Positions 43,036 to 53,339 of a stretch of 64,000 nt of DNA are shown here, piece after piece. Location: contig NZ_QRBZ01000012.1 of assembly GCF_009833085.1 (NCBI RefSeq), forward strand, positions 115,434-179,433. Reading direction: 5' to 3'. The notes under the pieces were generated by a model that was not told where the DNA came from, did not search any database, and saw only the letters and a list, made by a program, of their open reading frames with translations. Made by a program: the position numbers and the translations under genes. This DNA is from Nitrosomonas oligotropha. GTDB taxonomy: Bacteria; Pseudomonadota; Gammaproteobacteria; Burkholderiales; Nitrosomonadaceae. How positions within the stretch are numbered: the first letter of the stretch is position 1; each line of letters starts with the position of its first letter.

Positions 43036-44637
43036 ATGGCCATTTGGCGCTCGGTTCCTTTTATAGCTGCTGCATTGGTACTGGCGCCCGTGGGCGTGAT
43101 CGTGTCCGCATTTTTTGCACCCGCCAGCGATGTTTGGCAACATCTGCTTGAAACAACGCTTCCCCAGCTGCTGATCAATACGTTCTGGCTGGCCTTGGGT
43201 GTCGTCAGCGGGACTGCGCTATTGGGCATCAGCCTGGCGTGGCTCACCGCAGTTTATGACTTCACCGGGCGGCGGTTTTTTTCCTGGGCGTTGCTGTTGC
43301 CGATGGCGATGCCCGCTTATGTCACGGCATTTGTCGCGCTGGGATTGTTTGATTTTACCGGCCCGGTACAAACGGTATTGCGCGCCTGGCTGGATTCGGA
43401 TTTGTCCTGGTTTCCGGATATCCGTGGCAGGGCCGGTGTGATTGTGGTGATGACGCTGGCTTTTTATCCTTATGTTTACTTATTGGCGCGCAATGCTTTT
43501 CTGAGTCAAGGCAAACGCTCGTTGGAAGTAGCGCAATCGCTGGGCTTCAATCGAAAGCAAGGATTTTTCAAAGTGGTGTTGCCGATGTCCCGTCCCTGGA
43601 TAGCCGGAGGCATGATGCTGGTGCTGATGGAGACGCTGGCGGATTTCGGTACCGTGGCAGTGTTTAATTACAACACTTTCACGACCGCGATTTACAAAGC
43701 GTGGTTTAGCATGTTTTCGCTGCCCGCGGCTTCGCAGCTCGCTTCGTTATTGATTCTGATCATTTTTGTTGTGATCGTGCTGGAGCAGCAGTTTCGCTTG
43801 CGTATGCGTTATGCGGAAAGCAAGAGAACCGAGCGTGCGCAGCGTATCCGGTTGACGGGATGGTCTAACTGGCTGGTGGCCGGTTTTGTCCTGAGCGTCT
43901 TGTTTCTGGCATTTCTGCTGCCGGTGCTGCAATTGTGCCAGTGGGCAATGCGATCGTTTACGCAAGATTATGACGTGGCCCGCTATCTGGAGTTTCTTTG
44001 GCATTCGCTATCGTTGTCCGGTCTGGCGGCTTTATTGATCTGTTTGGTTGTCATCGCCATGGTTTATGCGGCGCGGCGTTATCCCAGCGCGGCCACGCGC
44101 TATGCGATTCGCATTGCCACAATCGGTTACGCGCTGCCCGGTACGGTGCTGGCGATTGGTGTGTATGTGCCGCTGGTTTGGCTCGATGGGCGGTTCAGCG
44201 AGTGGATGATGAACTGGCTGCAAATCGAGACAGGGCAATTGATTCAGGGCACGCTGATGATTATGTTGATTGCCTATTTGATCCGCTTTATGGCGGTCAG
44301 CCATTATCCGATTGATGGCGCGATGCAACGGATTACGCCGAATATCGACGAAGCGGCGATGAGTTTCGGGTTGCATGGCTGGGCGATGATCCGGAAAGTG
44401 CATATTCCAATATTGAAACCGGGAATTTTTACGGCGGCGACCTTGGTGTTTGTCGATGTCATGAAAGAGATGCCGATTACGCTGATGACGAGGCCTTTTG
44501 GCTGGGATACACTGGCGGTGCGAATTTATGAAATGACTTCCGAAGGGCAATGGGAGCAGGCTGCGTTGCCCGCGGTTACGCTGGTGCTGGCGGGGCTGAT
44601 TCCGATTTTCTTGTTTATGCGACAAACTGAGAAGTGA
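43036..44637 (+). CDS. fbpB: Ferric-iron ABC transporter, double permease
   Basis: A 533-residue inner-membrane permease formed from two fused six-helix halves, as in FbpB/AfuB transporters. Seen: twelve hydrophobic segments, and an EAA-type loop in each half (SLEVAQSLGFNRKQGFFKVVLP and IDEAAMSFGLHGWAMIRKVHIP, each shown only as landmark). These contact the ATPase. The start at 43036 (MAIWRSVPF) gives a first helix in the right place. It follows the fbpA terminator by 25 bases and precedes fbpC by four bases. Confidence 0.92.
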   Translation: MAIWRSVPFIAAALVLAPVGVIVSAFFAPASDVWQHLLETTLPQLLINTFWLALGVVSGTALLGISLAWLTAVYDFTGRRFFSWALLLPMAMPAYVTAFVALGLFDFTGPVQTVLRAWLDSDLSWFPDIRGRAGVIVVMTLAFYPYVYLLARNAFLSQGKRSLEVAQSLGFNRKQGFFKVVLPMSRPWIAGGMMLVLMETLADFGTVAVFNYNTFTTAIYKAWFSMFSLPAASQLASLLILIIFVVIVLEQQFRLRMRYAESKRTERAQRIRLTGWSNWLVAGFVLSVLFLAFLLPVLQLCQWAMRSFTQDYDVARYLEFLWHSLSLSGLAALLICLVVIAMVYAARRYPSAATRYAIRIATIGYALPGTVLAIGVYVPLVWLDGRFSEWMMNWLQIETGQLIQGTLMIMLIAYLIRFMAVSHYPIDGAMQRITPNIDEAAMSFGLHGWAMIRKVHIPILKPGIFTAATLVFVDVMKEMPITLMTRPFGWDTLAVRIYEMTSEGQWEQAALPAVTLVLAGLIPIFLFMRQTEK

Positions 44638-44641
44638 ACCG

Positions 44642-45697
44642 ATGAGTACAGGGTTGCTGCAACTGAATCACGTTGTGCAAGCGTATGGCGAGCAGGTTGT
44701 TATCCGTAACTTATCTTTGCAATTGCAGAAGGGGCAGATTGGTTGTTTGCTCGGCCCGAGCGGTTGCGGCAAGACCACGGCCTTGCGTTGTATCGCCGGT
44801 TTTGAGCGGGTTGCAGCCGGAGAAATCGTGCTCAATGGCGTCTGTGTGAGCAGTGCGGATTCCTTCGTGCCGCCGGAACAGCGGCGGATCGGCATGGTGT
44901 TCCAGGATTATGCGTTGTTTCCGCATCTGGATGTGACTGCCAATATCGGTTTTGGTCTGCACCGGTTAACACGGGTGGAGCGTGAGCGGCGGGTTGAAGA
45001 ACTGCTGCATGTCGTGCATCTGGCCGGTGTTGCGAAGAAATATCCACATGAATTGTCGGGCGGGCAGCAGCAGCGCGTTGCACTGGCGCGTGCGCTGGCG
45101 CCGAGACCGGATCTGTTGCTGCTGGATGAGCCTTTTTCCAATCTGGATGTGAGTTTGCGTGAACGGTTGAGCACGGAAGTCCGCGAGATCATCAAACAGC
45201 AAGGAACCACCGCGATTCTGGTGACGCATGACCAAGCGGAGGCGTTTGCGATTGCCGATGAGATCGGCGTGATGAATCACGGCGAGATTCAACAGTGGGA
45301 TTCGGCATTCAATCTGTATCACCGTCCGGCCAACCGTTTTGTGGCTAATTTTATCGGTCAGGGGGTATTTCTGCCCGGTAAAGTGATCAATGCGCAACAG
45401 GTTGAAATTGAATTGGGTGTGTTAAACGGGATGGTTCCGCAGCACTGTGAGGCTGGTTGCAGCGTGGATGTGTTGCTGCGTCCGGACGACATTGTGCACG
45501 ATGATAGCAGCGCGATGCAGGCGACAGTGGTCCATAAGGCGTTCCGCGGCGCGGAGATTTTGTATACGTTGCGTCTGGCGGGCGGCGCCAAAGTGCTTGC
45601 GTTAGTGCCGAGTCATCATGATCATGTCATTGGCGGGAAAATAGGCATCAAACTCGAGGCTGATCATATTGTGGCATTTCAACAATTGGAAGGATGA
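44642..45697 (+). CDS. fbpC: Ferric-iron ABC transporter, ATPase
   Basis: A 351-residue ABC ATPase powering iron import. Seen: Walker A GPSGCGKT at 38-45, Q-loop VFQDYALFPH, signature HELSGGQQQRVALARAL, Walker B LLLLDEPFSNLD, and the H-loop VTHDQ. The C-terminal 110 residues form a TOBE-like regulatory domain (VLLRPDDIVHDD). The FbpC family often senses iron or nucleotides there. It is complete, and the start ATG at 44642 is four bases after the permease stop. Confidence 0.94.
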   Translation: MSTGLLQLNHVVQAYGEQVVIRNLSLQLQKGQIGCLLGPSGCGKTTALRCIAGFERVAAGEIVLNGVCVSSADSFVPPEQRRIGMVFQDYALFPHLDVTANIGFGLHRLTRVERERRVEELLHVVHLAGVAKKYPHELSGGQQQRVALARALAPRPDLLLLDEPFSNLDVSLRERLSTEVREIIKQQGTTAILVTHDQAEAFAIADEIGVMNHGEIQQWDSAFNLYHRPANRFVANFIGQGVFLPGKVINAQQVEIELGVLNGMVPQHCEAGCSVDVLLRPDDIVHDDSSAMQATVVHKAFRGAEILYTLRLAGGAKVLALVPSHHDHVIGGKIGIKLEADHIVAFQQLEG

Positions 45698-45914
45698 TTG
45701 TCCGATTCCGGTTCCTGAGAGTGCGAGACAATATCCCGGGTTTCTTCCGAGTGCTATTTTAAAAAGCTACTTCCCTTTTAACAGTTTTTTCTATAGCATA
45801 ACAATTTAGTTTTATACCACTCTTTTGCAGCGTTATTCCAACCAATCCGGTAAACCAATCTTTGAGATAATTAGGTTTACTCTTCTTAATACTGAATAAT
45901 TGAATGAGGATCAT

Positions 45915-46241
45915 ATGAGTCAGCATATTCATTACGTTACTGATGCTAATTTTGATGCGGAAGTTTTGCAATCGACAACCCCCGTGCTGGTGGACTACTG
46001 GGCGGAATGGTGCGGCCCTTGTAAAATGATAGCGCCGATACTCGACGAGATTGCGAGCGAATATGGTGAACGCCTTAAAGTGGCTAAATTGAATATTGAT
46101 GAAAATCAGCTAACACCGCCGAAATACGGTATTCGCGGTATCCCGACCCTGATGCTGTTTAAAAACGGTAATATCGAGGCGACCAAAGTCGGAGCTTTAT
46201 CAAAATCGCAATTAACCGCCTTTATTGACAGCCATATTTAA
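45915..46241 (+). CDS. trxA: Thioredoxin 1
   Basis: A 108-residue thioredoxin, the general cytosolic disulfide reductant. Seen: the active site WCGPC with Cys33 and Cys36, the buried Asp27, and the cis-proline loop [12 protein letters not shown]. The ATG at 45915 has an AGGA site nine bases upstream and gives MSQHIHYV; a start five codons earlier is possible. It is the first gene of the trxA-rho-rpmE order common in betaproteobacteria. Confidence 0.96.
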   Translation: MSQHIHYVTDANFDAEVLQSTTPVLVDYWAEWCGPCKMIAPILDEIASEYGERLKVAKLNIDENQLTPPKYGIRGIPTLMLFKNGNIEATKVGALSKSQLTAFIDSHI

Positions 46242-46391
46242 ACCCGCTAGTCTACTGAACCTAATAGATTTGTGGACTAGGTGACTGGTAAGAAGCCCAC
46301 ACCACCTTATATTTAATAATCCCATCCGTAACAACTTTCCTTCCAGCATCATTATCTTTTACCTGAGTATTATTTTTTCACGAGCTTTTTC

Positions 46392-47651
46392 ATGCGCTTA
46401 TTCGATTTAAAAAACCTACACGTCACTGAACTAGTAAAAATGGCCGTCGAAAACGAAATTGATGGAGCCAACCGAATGCGGAAACAGGATCTGATTTTCG
46501 CATTGCTTAAAAATCAGGCGCGTAAGGGCGAAAATATCTACGGTCATGGGACGCTGGAAGTATTACAGGATGGTTTTGGATTTTTACGTTCTCCCGATAC
46601 GTCCTATCTGGCCGGGCCTGATGATATTTATATTTCACCCAGTCAGATCCGGCGCTTTAATTTGCATACCGGGGATTCGATTGACGGCGAGATTCGTCCG
46701 CCGAAGGAAGGGGAACGTTATTTTGCGCTGGTAAAGGTTGATAAGGTCAATAACGAACCGCCAGAAAATTCCAAACAGAAAATCCTGTTTGAAAATTTGA
46801 CACCGTTGTTTCCGGATGAGCGGCTCGTGCTCGAACGCGATATCAAAGCCGAAGAAAATATCACCAGCCGCATCATCGACTTGATTGCTCCGATTGGAAA
46901 GGGGCAGCGCGGTTTGTTAGTGGCCAGCCCCAAGTCGGGTAAAACCGTGATGCTGCAACACATTGCGCACGCCATTGCGGCTAATTATCCGGATGTGATT
47001 TTAATGGTGCTGCTGATTGATGAGCGTCCGGAAGAAGTGACGGAAATGATCCGCTCGGTGCGAGGGGAAGTCATTTCGTCCACTTTCGATGAAGCAGCCA
47101 CGCGGCACGTGCAAGTCGCCGAAATGGTGATAGAGAAAGCTAAGCGCTTGGTCGAGCACAAGAAAGATGTCGTGATACTGCTCGATTCGATTACAAGGCT
47201 GGCGCGCGCTTATAATGCCGTGGTGCCGGCTTCCGGCAAAGTGCTGACCGGTGGTGTGGACGCCAGTGCGTTACAGCGACCCAAACGCTTTTTCGGTGCG
47301 GCGCGTAATATCGAGGAGGGTGGATCGTTGACGATCATCGCGACAGCGCTGATTGATACGGGATCACGCATGGACGATGTGATTTATGAAGAATTCAAGG
47401 GTACCGGCAATATGGAAATTCATCTTGACCGGAAAATGGCCGAGAAACGAATATATCCAGCGATTAATGTGAACCGGTCAGGAACTCGCCGGGAAGAATT
47501 GCTGATTTCTCCCGATGTACTGCAAAAAATCTGGGTACTGCGCAAGTTACTGCATCCGATGGACGATATGGATGCGATGGCGTTTCTTTTGGATAAAATC
47601 AAGGCAACCAAGAATAATTCCGACTTTTTTGATTCCATGCGGCGGGTTTAG
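46392..47651 (+). CDS. rho: Transcription termination factor Rho
   Basis: A 419-residue hexameric RNA-dependent ATPase that ends transcription. Seen: the N-terminal helical domain, an RNA-binding cold-shock-like domain ([20 protein letters not shown]), Walker A SPKSGKT at about residue 180, [13 protein letters not shown], the Q-loop and R-loop regions, and the RNP-like [20 protein letters not shown] (shown as landmark). Length and sequence are standard. It follows trxA by 150 bases; that leader contains a stem (CTAGTC at 46247-46252 with GACTAG at 46275-46280) that could serve trxA termination or rho control. Confidence 0.97.
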   Translation: MRLFDLKNLHVTELVKMAVENEIDGANRMRKQDLIFALLKNQARKGENIYGHGTLEVLQDGFGFLRSPDTSYLAGPDDIYISPSQIRRFNLHTGDSIDGEIRPPKEGERYFALVKVDKVNNEPPENSKQKILFENLTPLFPDERLVLERDIKAEENITSRIIDLIAPIGKGQRGLLVASPKSGKTVMLQHIAHAIAANYPDVILMVLLIDERPEEVTEMIRSVRGEVISSTFDEAATRHVQVAEMVIEKAKRLVEHKKDVVILLDSITRLARAYNAVVPASGKVLTGGVDASALQRPKRFFGAARNIEEGGSLTIIATALIDTGSRMDDVIYEEFKGTGNMEIHLDRKMAEKRIYPAINVNRSGTRREELLISPDVLQKIWVLRKLLHPMDDMDAMAFLLDKIKATKNNSDFFDSMRRV

Positions 47652-47748
47652 GACTTAATTTTCACAGTTGCGCCAATACGTACATTAAAGGATAATACAC
47701 CGCTTTTTAATCTTCCCATTGGGGATGGAATAATTAAGGATATAGGCA

Positions 47749-47961
47749 ATGAAAGCAGACATTCATCCAGACTATCAAGAAATTACCGTGACTTGCAGTT
47801 GCGGTAATGTTTTTAAGACACGTTCTACCATGAACAAACCGTTGAATATTGAGGTATGTTCGCTTTGTCATCCGTTCTACACGGGCAAGCAGAAAATTGT
47901 GGATACTGCCGGAAGGGTTGAGAAATTCCGTCAGAAATATAGCAAGCAAGCGCGCAGTTAA
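47749..47961 (+). CDS. rpmE: Ribosomal protein L31 (zinc-binding form)
   Basis: A 70-residue L31 of the large subunit. Seen: the zinc ligands Cys16, Cys18, Cys37 and Cys40 (CSCGN and [10 protein letters not shown]), which mark the C+ form used when zinc is plentiful. It also has the C-terminal [10 protein letters not shown] tail. It ends the trxA-rho-rpmE series, 97 bases after rho. Confidence 0.96.
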   Translation: MKADIHPDYQEITVTCSCGNVFKTRSTMNKPLNIEVCSLCHPFYTGKQKIVDTAGRVEKFRQKYSKQARS

Positions 47962-47986
47962 TTGTCAAGAAACAAGTAATATCAGG

Positions 47987-48023
47987 TTGTTACCAAGTTT
48001 ATAATGGTGAGCCTGGGTAACAA
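47987..48023. terminator. Hairpin between convergent rpmE and cupin genes
   Basis: TTGTTACC (47987-47994) is a perfect inverted match to GGTAACAA (48016-48023) with 21 bases between. It is placed correctly to end rpmE, but lacks a proper T-run. Confidence 0.4.
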
Positions 48024-48069
48024 AATTTCTTCCAGATTCTGCTGTTTGATTCTAAGTTAAATAGTCGCT

Positions 48070-48387
48070 TTAATAATGTACAGCTAGCCAGATCGTTTCA
48101 TTGTCTGGATCTGTCCATGACACTTTGTGCTTTTTATGAGCGGGGATAGTAATAAAATCTCCCTCATTGAGATGTATGGACGTTCCATCTTCAAAAGACA
48201 GTGCAGCCTTGCCCTTTAATACCATAACCCACTCGTTTTTTTTCTGATCGTACCAGCCGGATTCTGGCGACTTTTGCCCTTTCGAGATGATCTTTTCGAT
48301 CACCACTTTGTCGTTTCCGGCCAGAAATTCAAATAATTCCTGATCCAGGTTCTGGGGGATTCCGGTGAATATATTGTGTGATTTCAT
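48070..48387 (-). CDS. Small cupin-domain protein
   Basis: A 105-residue single-domain cupin. Seen: the cupin strands EWVMVLKGKAALSFEDG and LNEGDFITIPAHKKHKVSWT, with His residues that could hold a metal. Small cupins of this kind bind metals or sugars or act as isomerase-like enzymes; the substrate cannot be told. It is convergent with rpmE and divergent from the large signalling gene with 250 bases between. Confidence 0.82.
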   Translation of the reverse strand: MKSHNIFTGIPQNLDQELFEFLAGNDKVVIEKIISKGQKSPESGWYDQKKNEWVMVLKGKAALSFEDGTSIHLNEGDFITIPAHKKHKVSWTDPDNETIWLAVHY

Positions 48388-48637
48388 CTGAAGGAATAAA
48401 TAAGGTTGCGTGAATTCTTGAGCTTGTATGGTACATGCAACAGTGAATTTTCTGCGTCAAAATGGCTTCTTTGTGTTTATTATGTAGTGGCGCAAGGCCG
48501 AGTTGGAATTGGTGCGTTGCAAATCTTCAAATCCATTTTTACTTTGCATTTATAAAGCTAAAAATTTTCATAAAATTATGCTATAAACACCAATCAAAAT
48601 TTTCCTGTTAACTTCAAAGAATCAGAGGCTTCTTTTG

Positions 48638-51600
48638 ATGATCAGAAAAACGAGTTCAAATCCGAAGAAGTTGACTGCAATAAAACAAAAATCGCGTATA
48701 AACCCATCTATTCCATCTCACCAACCAGTTGATTCTGAAAGAACATTATTCCCAGTGGTGGGGATTGGTGTTTCAGCTACGGAACTCAGCTCTCTGCGGC
48801 AGTTTTTTACCCGGATGCCAGCGGATAGCGGCGCGGCTTTTGTCGTTATTCAACAATCAGATGCGACGCAAGGAAATCTATCTCCTTTGCAACTGCAAGA
48901 TGTTACCAGCATGCAGATAGTGCACGTGGAAAATCTGATGGAAGTGCAGCCCGATTGTATCTATATTGTCGTGCAATCAGGCAAGAATATCTTTATTTCC
49001 AACGGTTTTTTGTGTGTATTGGACGCCGAGCCGGGACATGCATCGAATTCCTTAATCGATTTTTTCTTCCACAGCTTGGCGGAAGAATATAGGGAGTCGG
49101 CGGTTGGTGTTATTTTTTCCGGTTTGGGTGCAAACGGTACTCAGGGTTTGCGCGCCATAAGGAAAAAAGGAGGACTGGGGCTTGCACAGGATTCGATGTT
49201 CAGTGAACCGGGTGGTATGCGGGATCGCGCGATTGAAGCAAGCACGGTGGATACGCTCGTAGCACTCGATGTTTTACCGGATATTGTTACCAGTTATTTG
49301 AAATCCAAATCGCAAGGATTTCATCTTGCCGGTGCCATGAGTGAGGTTGTGCAACTTTTGTCCAAGCGGATGGGTAATGATTTCTCTCAGTATAAGAGAA
49401 GCACGCTGTATCGTCGTGTGGACCGGCGGATGCAACAGAATCAAATCAGTAAGGTTGAAGATTATGCGCGTTTCTTAAACGAGAATCCTGTTGAACTGGA
49501 TTTGTTGTTTAAGGAGCTATTAATCAATGTGACGCATTTTTTTCGCGATCCGGTCATGTGGCAGTATGTTAAAGCGGAGATTATTCCTCCCATTTTGGCA
49601 GCCCATCCTGAAGGAAAGACAGTGCGAATCTGGGTGCCCGCTTGCTCAACTGGAGAAGAGGCTTATGGATTCGCCATTCTTTTCCGGGAAGCTTTGGAGC
49701 AAAGGGGCGTGCAAGACCGGTACTTGGTGAAAATATTTGCCACCGATCTGGATCAGGATGCCATCACGAAGGCCCGGCAGGGTTTTTATCCCATAGCGAT
49801 CAGCCAATATATTTCATTGGAACGCTTAAACCGGTTTTTCGTCAAGCACGAAAATGGTTACCGGGTTTGTAATGAAATACGCCAGATGGTGATATTCGCG
49901 CCACAAAATCTTATTGCCGATGTGCCATTTTCCAAGCTGGATATTTTGTCGTGCCGGAATTTACTGATTTATCTGGATCGCGAATTACAGAAAAGATTAC
50001 TCCCGCTGTTTTATTATGCGCTGAATCCTGACGGTATTTTGCTATTGGGAACTGCGGAATCGATCGATTATTTTCCAGAGATGTTTACTCCCCTGGAGCG
50101 CAGTTTGGCAGTGTACAAACGTCTTAATAATGGATTACAGCAAAAAAGGCCCAATCTGATTCAGGATTTCTCTCTTCAAGCGATGACCAAGAAAAATCCA
50201 ATGATCAGTCTGGAAGAAATCCTACGGCTTTCAAACATCGAGCAAGCAGTCGATTTATCGGAAAAAAACGATGATATTGTATTGGCGATGATGACCGAAC
50301 TGCAACTGATGCGTGAGGAAATGCAAGCCACTCATGAGGAAATGCAAACTTCGCAAGAAGAACTGAGATCTAGCAACGAAGAACTGCAATCGACCAATGA
50401 AGAATTGCTGTCGACGAATAAGGAATTACAGACAGCCAATGCAGCGTTAGTTGCATCCAAGTCTAAATTAAAATTACTTTACAAGGAATTGCAATCCACC
50501 AATGCGGAACTGACAGCTTACCTTGAAGCCATTGGACAGCTTGCGCTGGTTTCCGTGAGTGACCGGTCCGGCCGGATCATTGAAGCCAATGACCGTTTTT
50601 GTGAGATTAGCGGGTATGGCCGCTCCGAACTTATCGGTCAGGATCATCGCATTCTCAATTCAGGCGTGCATTCGAGCGACTTTTTTATAGACATGTGGGA
50701 AACCATCACCAATGGCAAGATTTGGCATAAAGAGATTTGTAACCGGAGAAAAAGCGGCAGCTTGTACTGGGTGGATTCCACTATCGTTCCGTTCAAAGAC
50801 AGTAACGGCCAGATAATTCGCTATATATCCGTCCGTGTGGATATTACCGCGCGCAAACAGAAAGAATTGATTTTGCATGAACGGCTCAAGGAAAGAACAT
50901 GTTTATATGCGATCCGGCGGGAGATGGAACAAGACCTTTCTGTCGGAGAGCTTTGTGAGCGGATATTCGATCATCTGATTCCGGCGATGCAGTTTCCCGA
51001 CCATGCGGCCTGCATGATCAGTATTTATGAGCAACGCTATACTTCAAATCACTATAACGAAGACCTGACTCATGGGATTTTCGCAAGAATCAAAGTGGAT
51101 GGGCATTTTTGCGGTCAATTGCAGGTTTTCTACCGGGAAGAAAAGTCATTCATGCTGCCGGACGAACAAAACCTGATTAATTATATCGCGGACGATTTCA
51201 GGCTATGGTTGGAGCGCAGGCAATTGGAGCAGCACATCAGTTTTATGGCCAATCATGACGTGCTGACAGGATTGCCGAATCGATTGTTGTTGCAGGACCG
51301 CTTGTCGCAGGCACTGGCGCATAATCAGCGTCATCATGATTTTTCAGCGGTGCTGTTTATAGACCTGGATCACTTCAAAGTTGTGAATGATACCCTGGGT
51401 CATGGCTTTGGCGATTTGTTGTTAAAAGAAGTAGCCGTAAGGCTTTTATCCAGCATACGCAGCGAGGACACGGCGTCCCGTCAAGGCGGGGATGAGTTTA
51501 TCGTGATATTGACGGAAATCACCGATCTGGAAGATGTTGAATCGATCGCGAAGAAAATATTGCACTTGCTGGCGCTACCGTATCATATCAATGAACGGAT

Positions 51601-52546
51601 ACTCCACATTGATAGCAGTATCGGAATTGCGCTGTATCCCAAGGATGGCAAGGATGTCGATGCATTGTTAAAACATAGCGATCTGGCGATGTATCATGCC
51701 AAAGCTACGGGGCGCAGCAACTATCAGTTTTATTCGGCCGAGATGGATCGTTTGATTCAAGAGAAGCACGAGCTGGGTAACGATTTGCATAGAGCCATAA
51801 GAAATAACGAGTTGATATTGTATTATCAACCGATTATTGATATGAATACCAATGATCTGGTCAGTCTGGAAGTGCTGTTGCGCTGGCAGCATCCTGAAAA
51901 GGGATTGATTCCGCCTGTTCAGTTCATAAAGCTGGCCGAGGAAACGGGCCTGATTTTACCGATTGGGGATTGGGTTATCAGATCGGTGTGTGAGCAGCTA
52001 AAAGCGTGGCAAGATCAAGGGTTAAGTGTGCCGAGAATTGCTATCAATCTTTCCGTCAAACAATTTCAGAAAAAACTGTTTGTGCAAGATGTAGCGAATA
52101 TTCTAACGCAAGCAAAAGTTTCGGCGAGTTGCTTGACTTTGGAAATTACAGAAAGCATGCTGGCTGAAAATATCGTTGAAGTGAATGAAACGCTGCAGCA
52201 ATTAAGTGCAATGGGATTCAAGATATCGATCGATGATTTTGGAACCGGTTATTCTAATTTGAGTTATTTGAAGCACTATACGATTGATGCACTTAAAATT
52301 GATCGCTCTTTTGTGCGTGATATCGCTATCGATGAGAATGATGCGGCAATAGTTACGGCGATTATTGCAATGGCTGGTAGCTTGAATATTCAGGTAATAG
52401 CAGAAGGCGTTGAATCGAAGGAACAAATTGATTTTCTCAAACAGCGCGGATGCAGCCAATATCAAGGATTCTATTTTAGTAAACCACTTTCTGCGTTAGA
52501 AACTATTCGGAAATTAAAGCAATTTAACAACTCTTGCTTTAATTAA
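48638..52546 (+). CDS. CheB-CheR-PAS-GAF-GGDEF-EAL hybrid with degenerate CheB
   Basis: A 1302-residue soluble signalling protein. Order seen: CheB-like 38-225, CheR 240-500 (SAM motif PACSTGEEAYG), a coiled-coil of repeated Glu/Gln heptads (550-625), PAS (640-745), GAF-like (755-865), GGDEF (880-1040) and EAL (1050-1295). CheB keeps Ser46, but its expected His is Gln73 and its expected Asp is Asn166. GGDEF is intact with an RSED inhibitory site. The EAL module reads EVL but keeps EITES, DDFGTGYS and EGVES, so either c-di-GMP synthesis or breakdown is possible. ATG at 48638 is chosen over TTG at 48635. Monocistronic. Confidence 0.9.
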   Translation: MIRKTSSNPKKLTAIKQKSRINPSIPSHQPVDSERTLFPVVGIGVSATELSSLRQFFTRMPADSGAAFVVIQQSDATQGNLSPLQLQDVTSMQIVHVENLMEVQPDCIYIVVQSGKNIFISNGFLCVLDAEPGHASNSLIDFFFHSLAEEYRESAVGVIFSGLGANGTQGLRAIRKKGGLGLAQDSMFSEPGGMRDRAIEASTVDTLVALDVLPDIVTSYLKSKSQGFHLAGAMSEVVQLLSKRMGNDFSQYKRSTLYRRVDRRMQQNQISKVEDYARFLNENPVELDLLFKELLINVTHFFRDPVMWQYVKAEIIPPILAAHPEGKTVRIWVPACSTGEEAYGFAILFREALEQRGVQDRYLVKIFATDLDQDAITKARQGFYPIAISQYISLERLNRFFVKHENGYRVCNEIRQMVIFAPQNLIADVPFSKLDILSCRNLLIYLDRELQKRLLPLFYYALNPDGILLLGTAESIDYFPEMFTPLERSLAVYKRLNNGLQQKRPNLIQDFSLQAMTKKNPMISLEEILRLSNIEQAVDLSEKNDDIVLAMMTELQLMREEMQATHEEMQTSQEELRSSNEELQSTNEELLSTNKELQTANAALVASKSKLKLLYKELQSTNAELTAYLEAIGQLALVSVSDRSGRIIEANDRFCEISGYGRSELIGQDHRILNSGVHSSDFFIDMWETITNGKIWHKEICNRRKSGSLYWVDSTIVPFKDSNGQIIRYISVRVDITARKQKELILHERLKERTCLYAIRREMEQDLSVGELCERIFDHLIPAMQFPDHAACMISIYEQRYTSNHYNEDLTHGIFARIKVDGHFCGQLQVFYREEKSFMLPDEQNLINYIADDFRLWLERRQLEQHISFMANHDVLTGLPNRLLLQDRLSQALAHNQRHHDFSAVLFIDLDHFKVVNDTLGHGFGDLLLKEVAVRLLSSIRSEDTASRQGGDEFIVILTEITDLEDVESIAKKILHLLALPYHINERILHIDSSIGIALYPKDGKDVDALLKHSDLAMYHAKATGRSNYQFYSAEMDRLIQEKHELGNDLHRAIRNNELILYYQPIIDMNTNDLVSLEVLLRWQHPEKGLIPPVQFIKLAEETGLILPIGDWVIRSVCEQLKAWQDQGLSVPRIAINLSVKQFQKKLFVQDVANILTQAKVSASCLTLEITESMLAENIVEVNETLQQLSAMGFKISIDDFGTGYSNLSYLKHYTIDALKIDRSFVRDIAIDENDAAIVTAIIAMAGSLNIQVIAEGVESKEQIDFLKQRGCSQYQGFYFSKPLSALETIRKLKQFNNSCFN

Positions 52547-53339
52547 TACCCGTAAATCTGTAATTTGTGTTTGTTAAGAGTGGAGAATCCTGGTAAAAAT
52601 GAATACAGATTTATCTTACATCATGAGATAAATCGTTGGTATGGGATATTGGGATTGGTTGGGCAAATTGCTTAGTAGTGAAAACTGAACGGCGCTTCAG
52701 AGCGGAGTGGTGCCATGGTTGTCCAGGCGAATTAGGATGCGACTGGTATTGCAGTTGGCGCACCGGGTAAGGTACCAATTCAAAGCGTTATTATTGTGAC
52801 TTTGGGTAGGCTGAAGCTATTCCACGCTTTCGTTTGTCACATGATGACAATATAAGTGCGCGAAAATTGTATTGCTTGAATCTTCTTGGAACTTTGCCAA
52901 ATAGTGGCTCACAAGGCTTAATCGTGTTTTTGTTAACTTTAGTAGCAGAAATAGAGAGATATTAAAGATTCAAGGTATATCATATGACTAATAATCTTAT
53001 GATAGTGATGATTTTGAAGGAACAAGTCAGTACAGTTCTTTGTCATATATTTTTTAGATAAATTAATCGGTTATGCGGAATGTTCCGTACTCAAAAGCGA
53101 GTTTCGAGTATTAAATCGGAATATATTTTGTATATTGTTGATTATCAATGTATATTGATGTTCTTTATAAAGAAATACTTTAAGTATTAAAGTTTATAAT
53201 TTAATTGTCGTATCCAGCTTCAGAGATGATCAATGGAACGTATTGTTCTCATTCTGTGGTTAGGTATTGTGTAAAAGAGATGTGCGTTGGATTTTTTTGA
53301 GTTTGTTTCATTATATTTGTAATCATTAAGGGAAATATT
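52547..53339. other. Long AT-rich intergenic region before the eps cluster
   Basis: Nearly 800 bases without a recognised gene. It contains the perfect inverted repeat at 52608-52634 and a minus-strand open frame with no start codon (about 52793 down to TAA at 52613-52611), which may be a gene remnant. A strongly AT-rich stretch (52840-53340) follows and should hold the eps promoter. No clear sigma-54 or sigma-70 boxes were identified. Confidence 0.55.
52608..52634. promoter_or_regulatory. Perfect 9-base inverted repeat
   Basis: GATTTATCT and AGATAAATC flank nine bases. It lies 60 bases after the large signalling gene and has no T-run, so it is more like an operator than a terminator. Confidence 0.35.

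Noticed and set aside
52650..52680. A sigma-54 promoter near TTGGTTGGGCAAATTGC before the eps cluster
   Set aside because: The GG and GC elements are not at the required ten-base spacing in the best match, and the -12 element is poor in the correctly spaced one.
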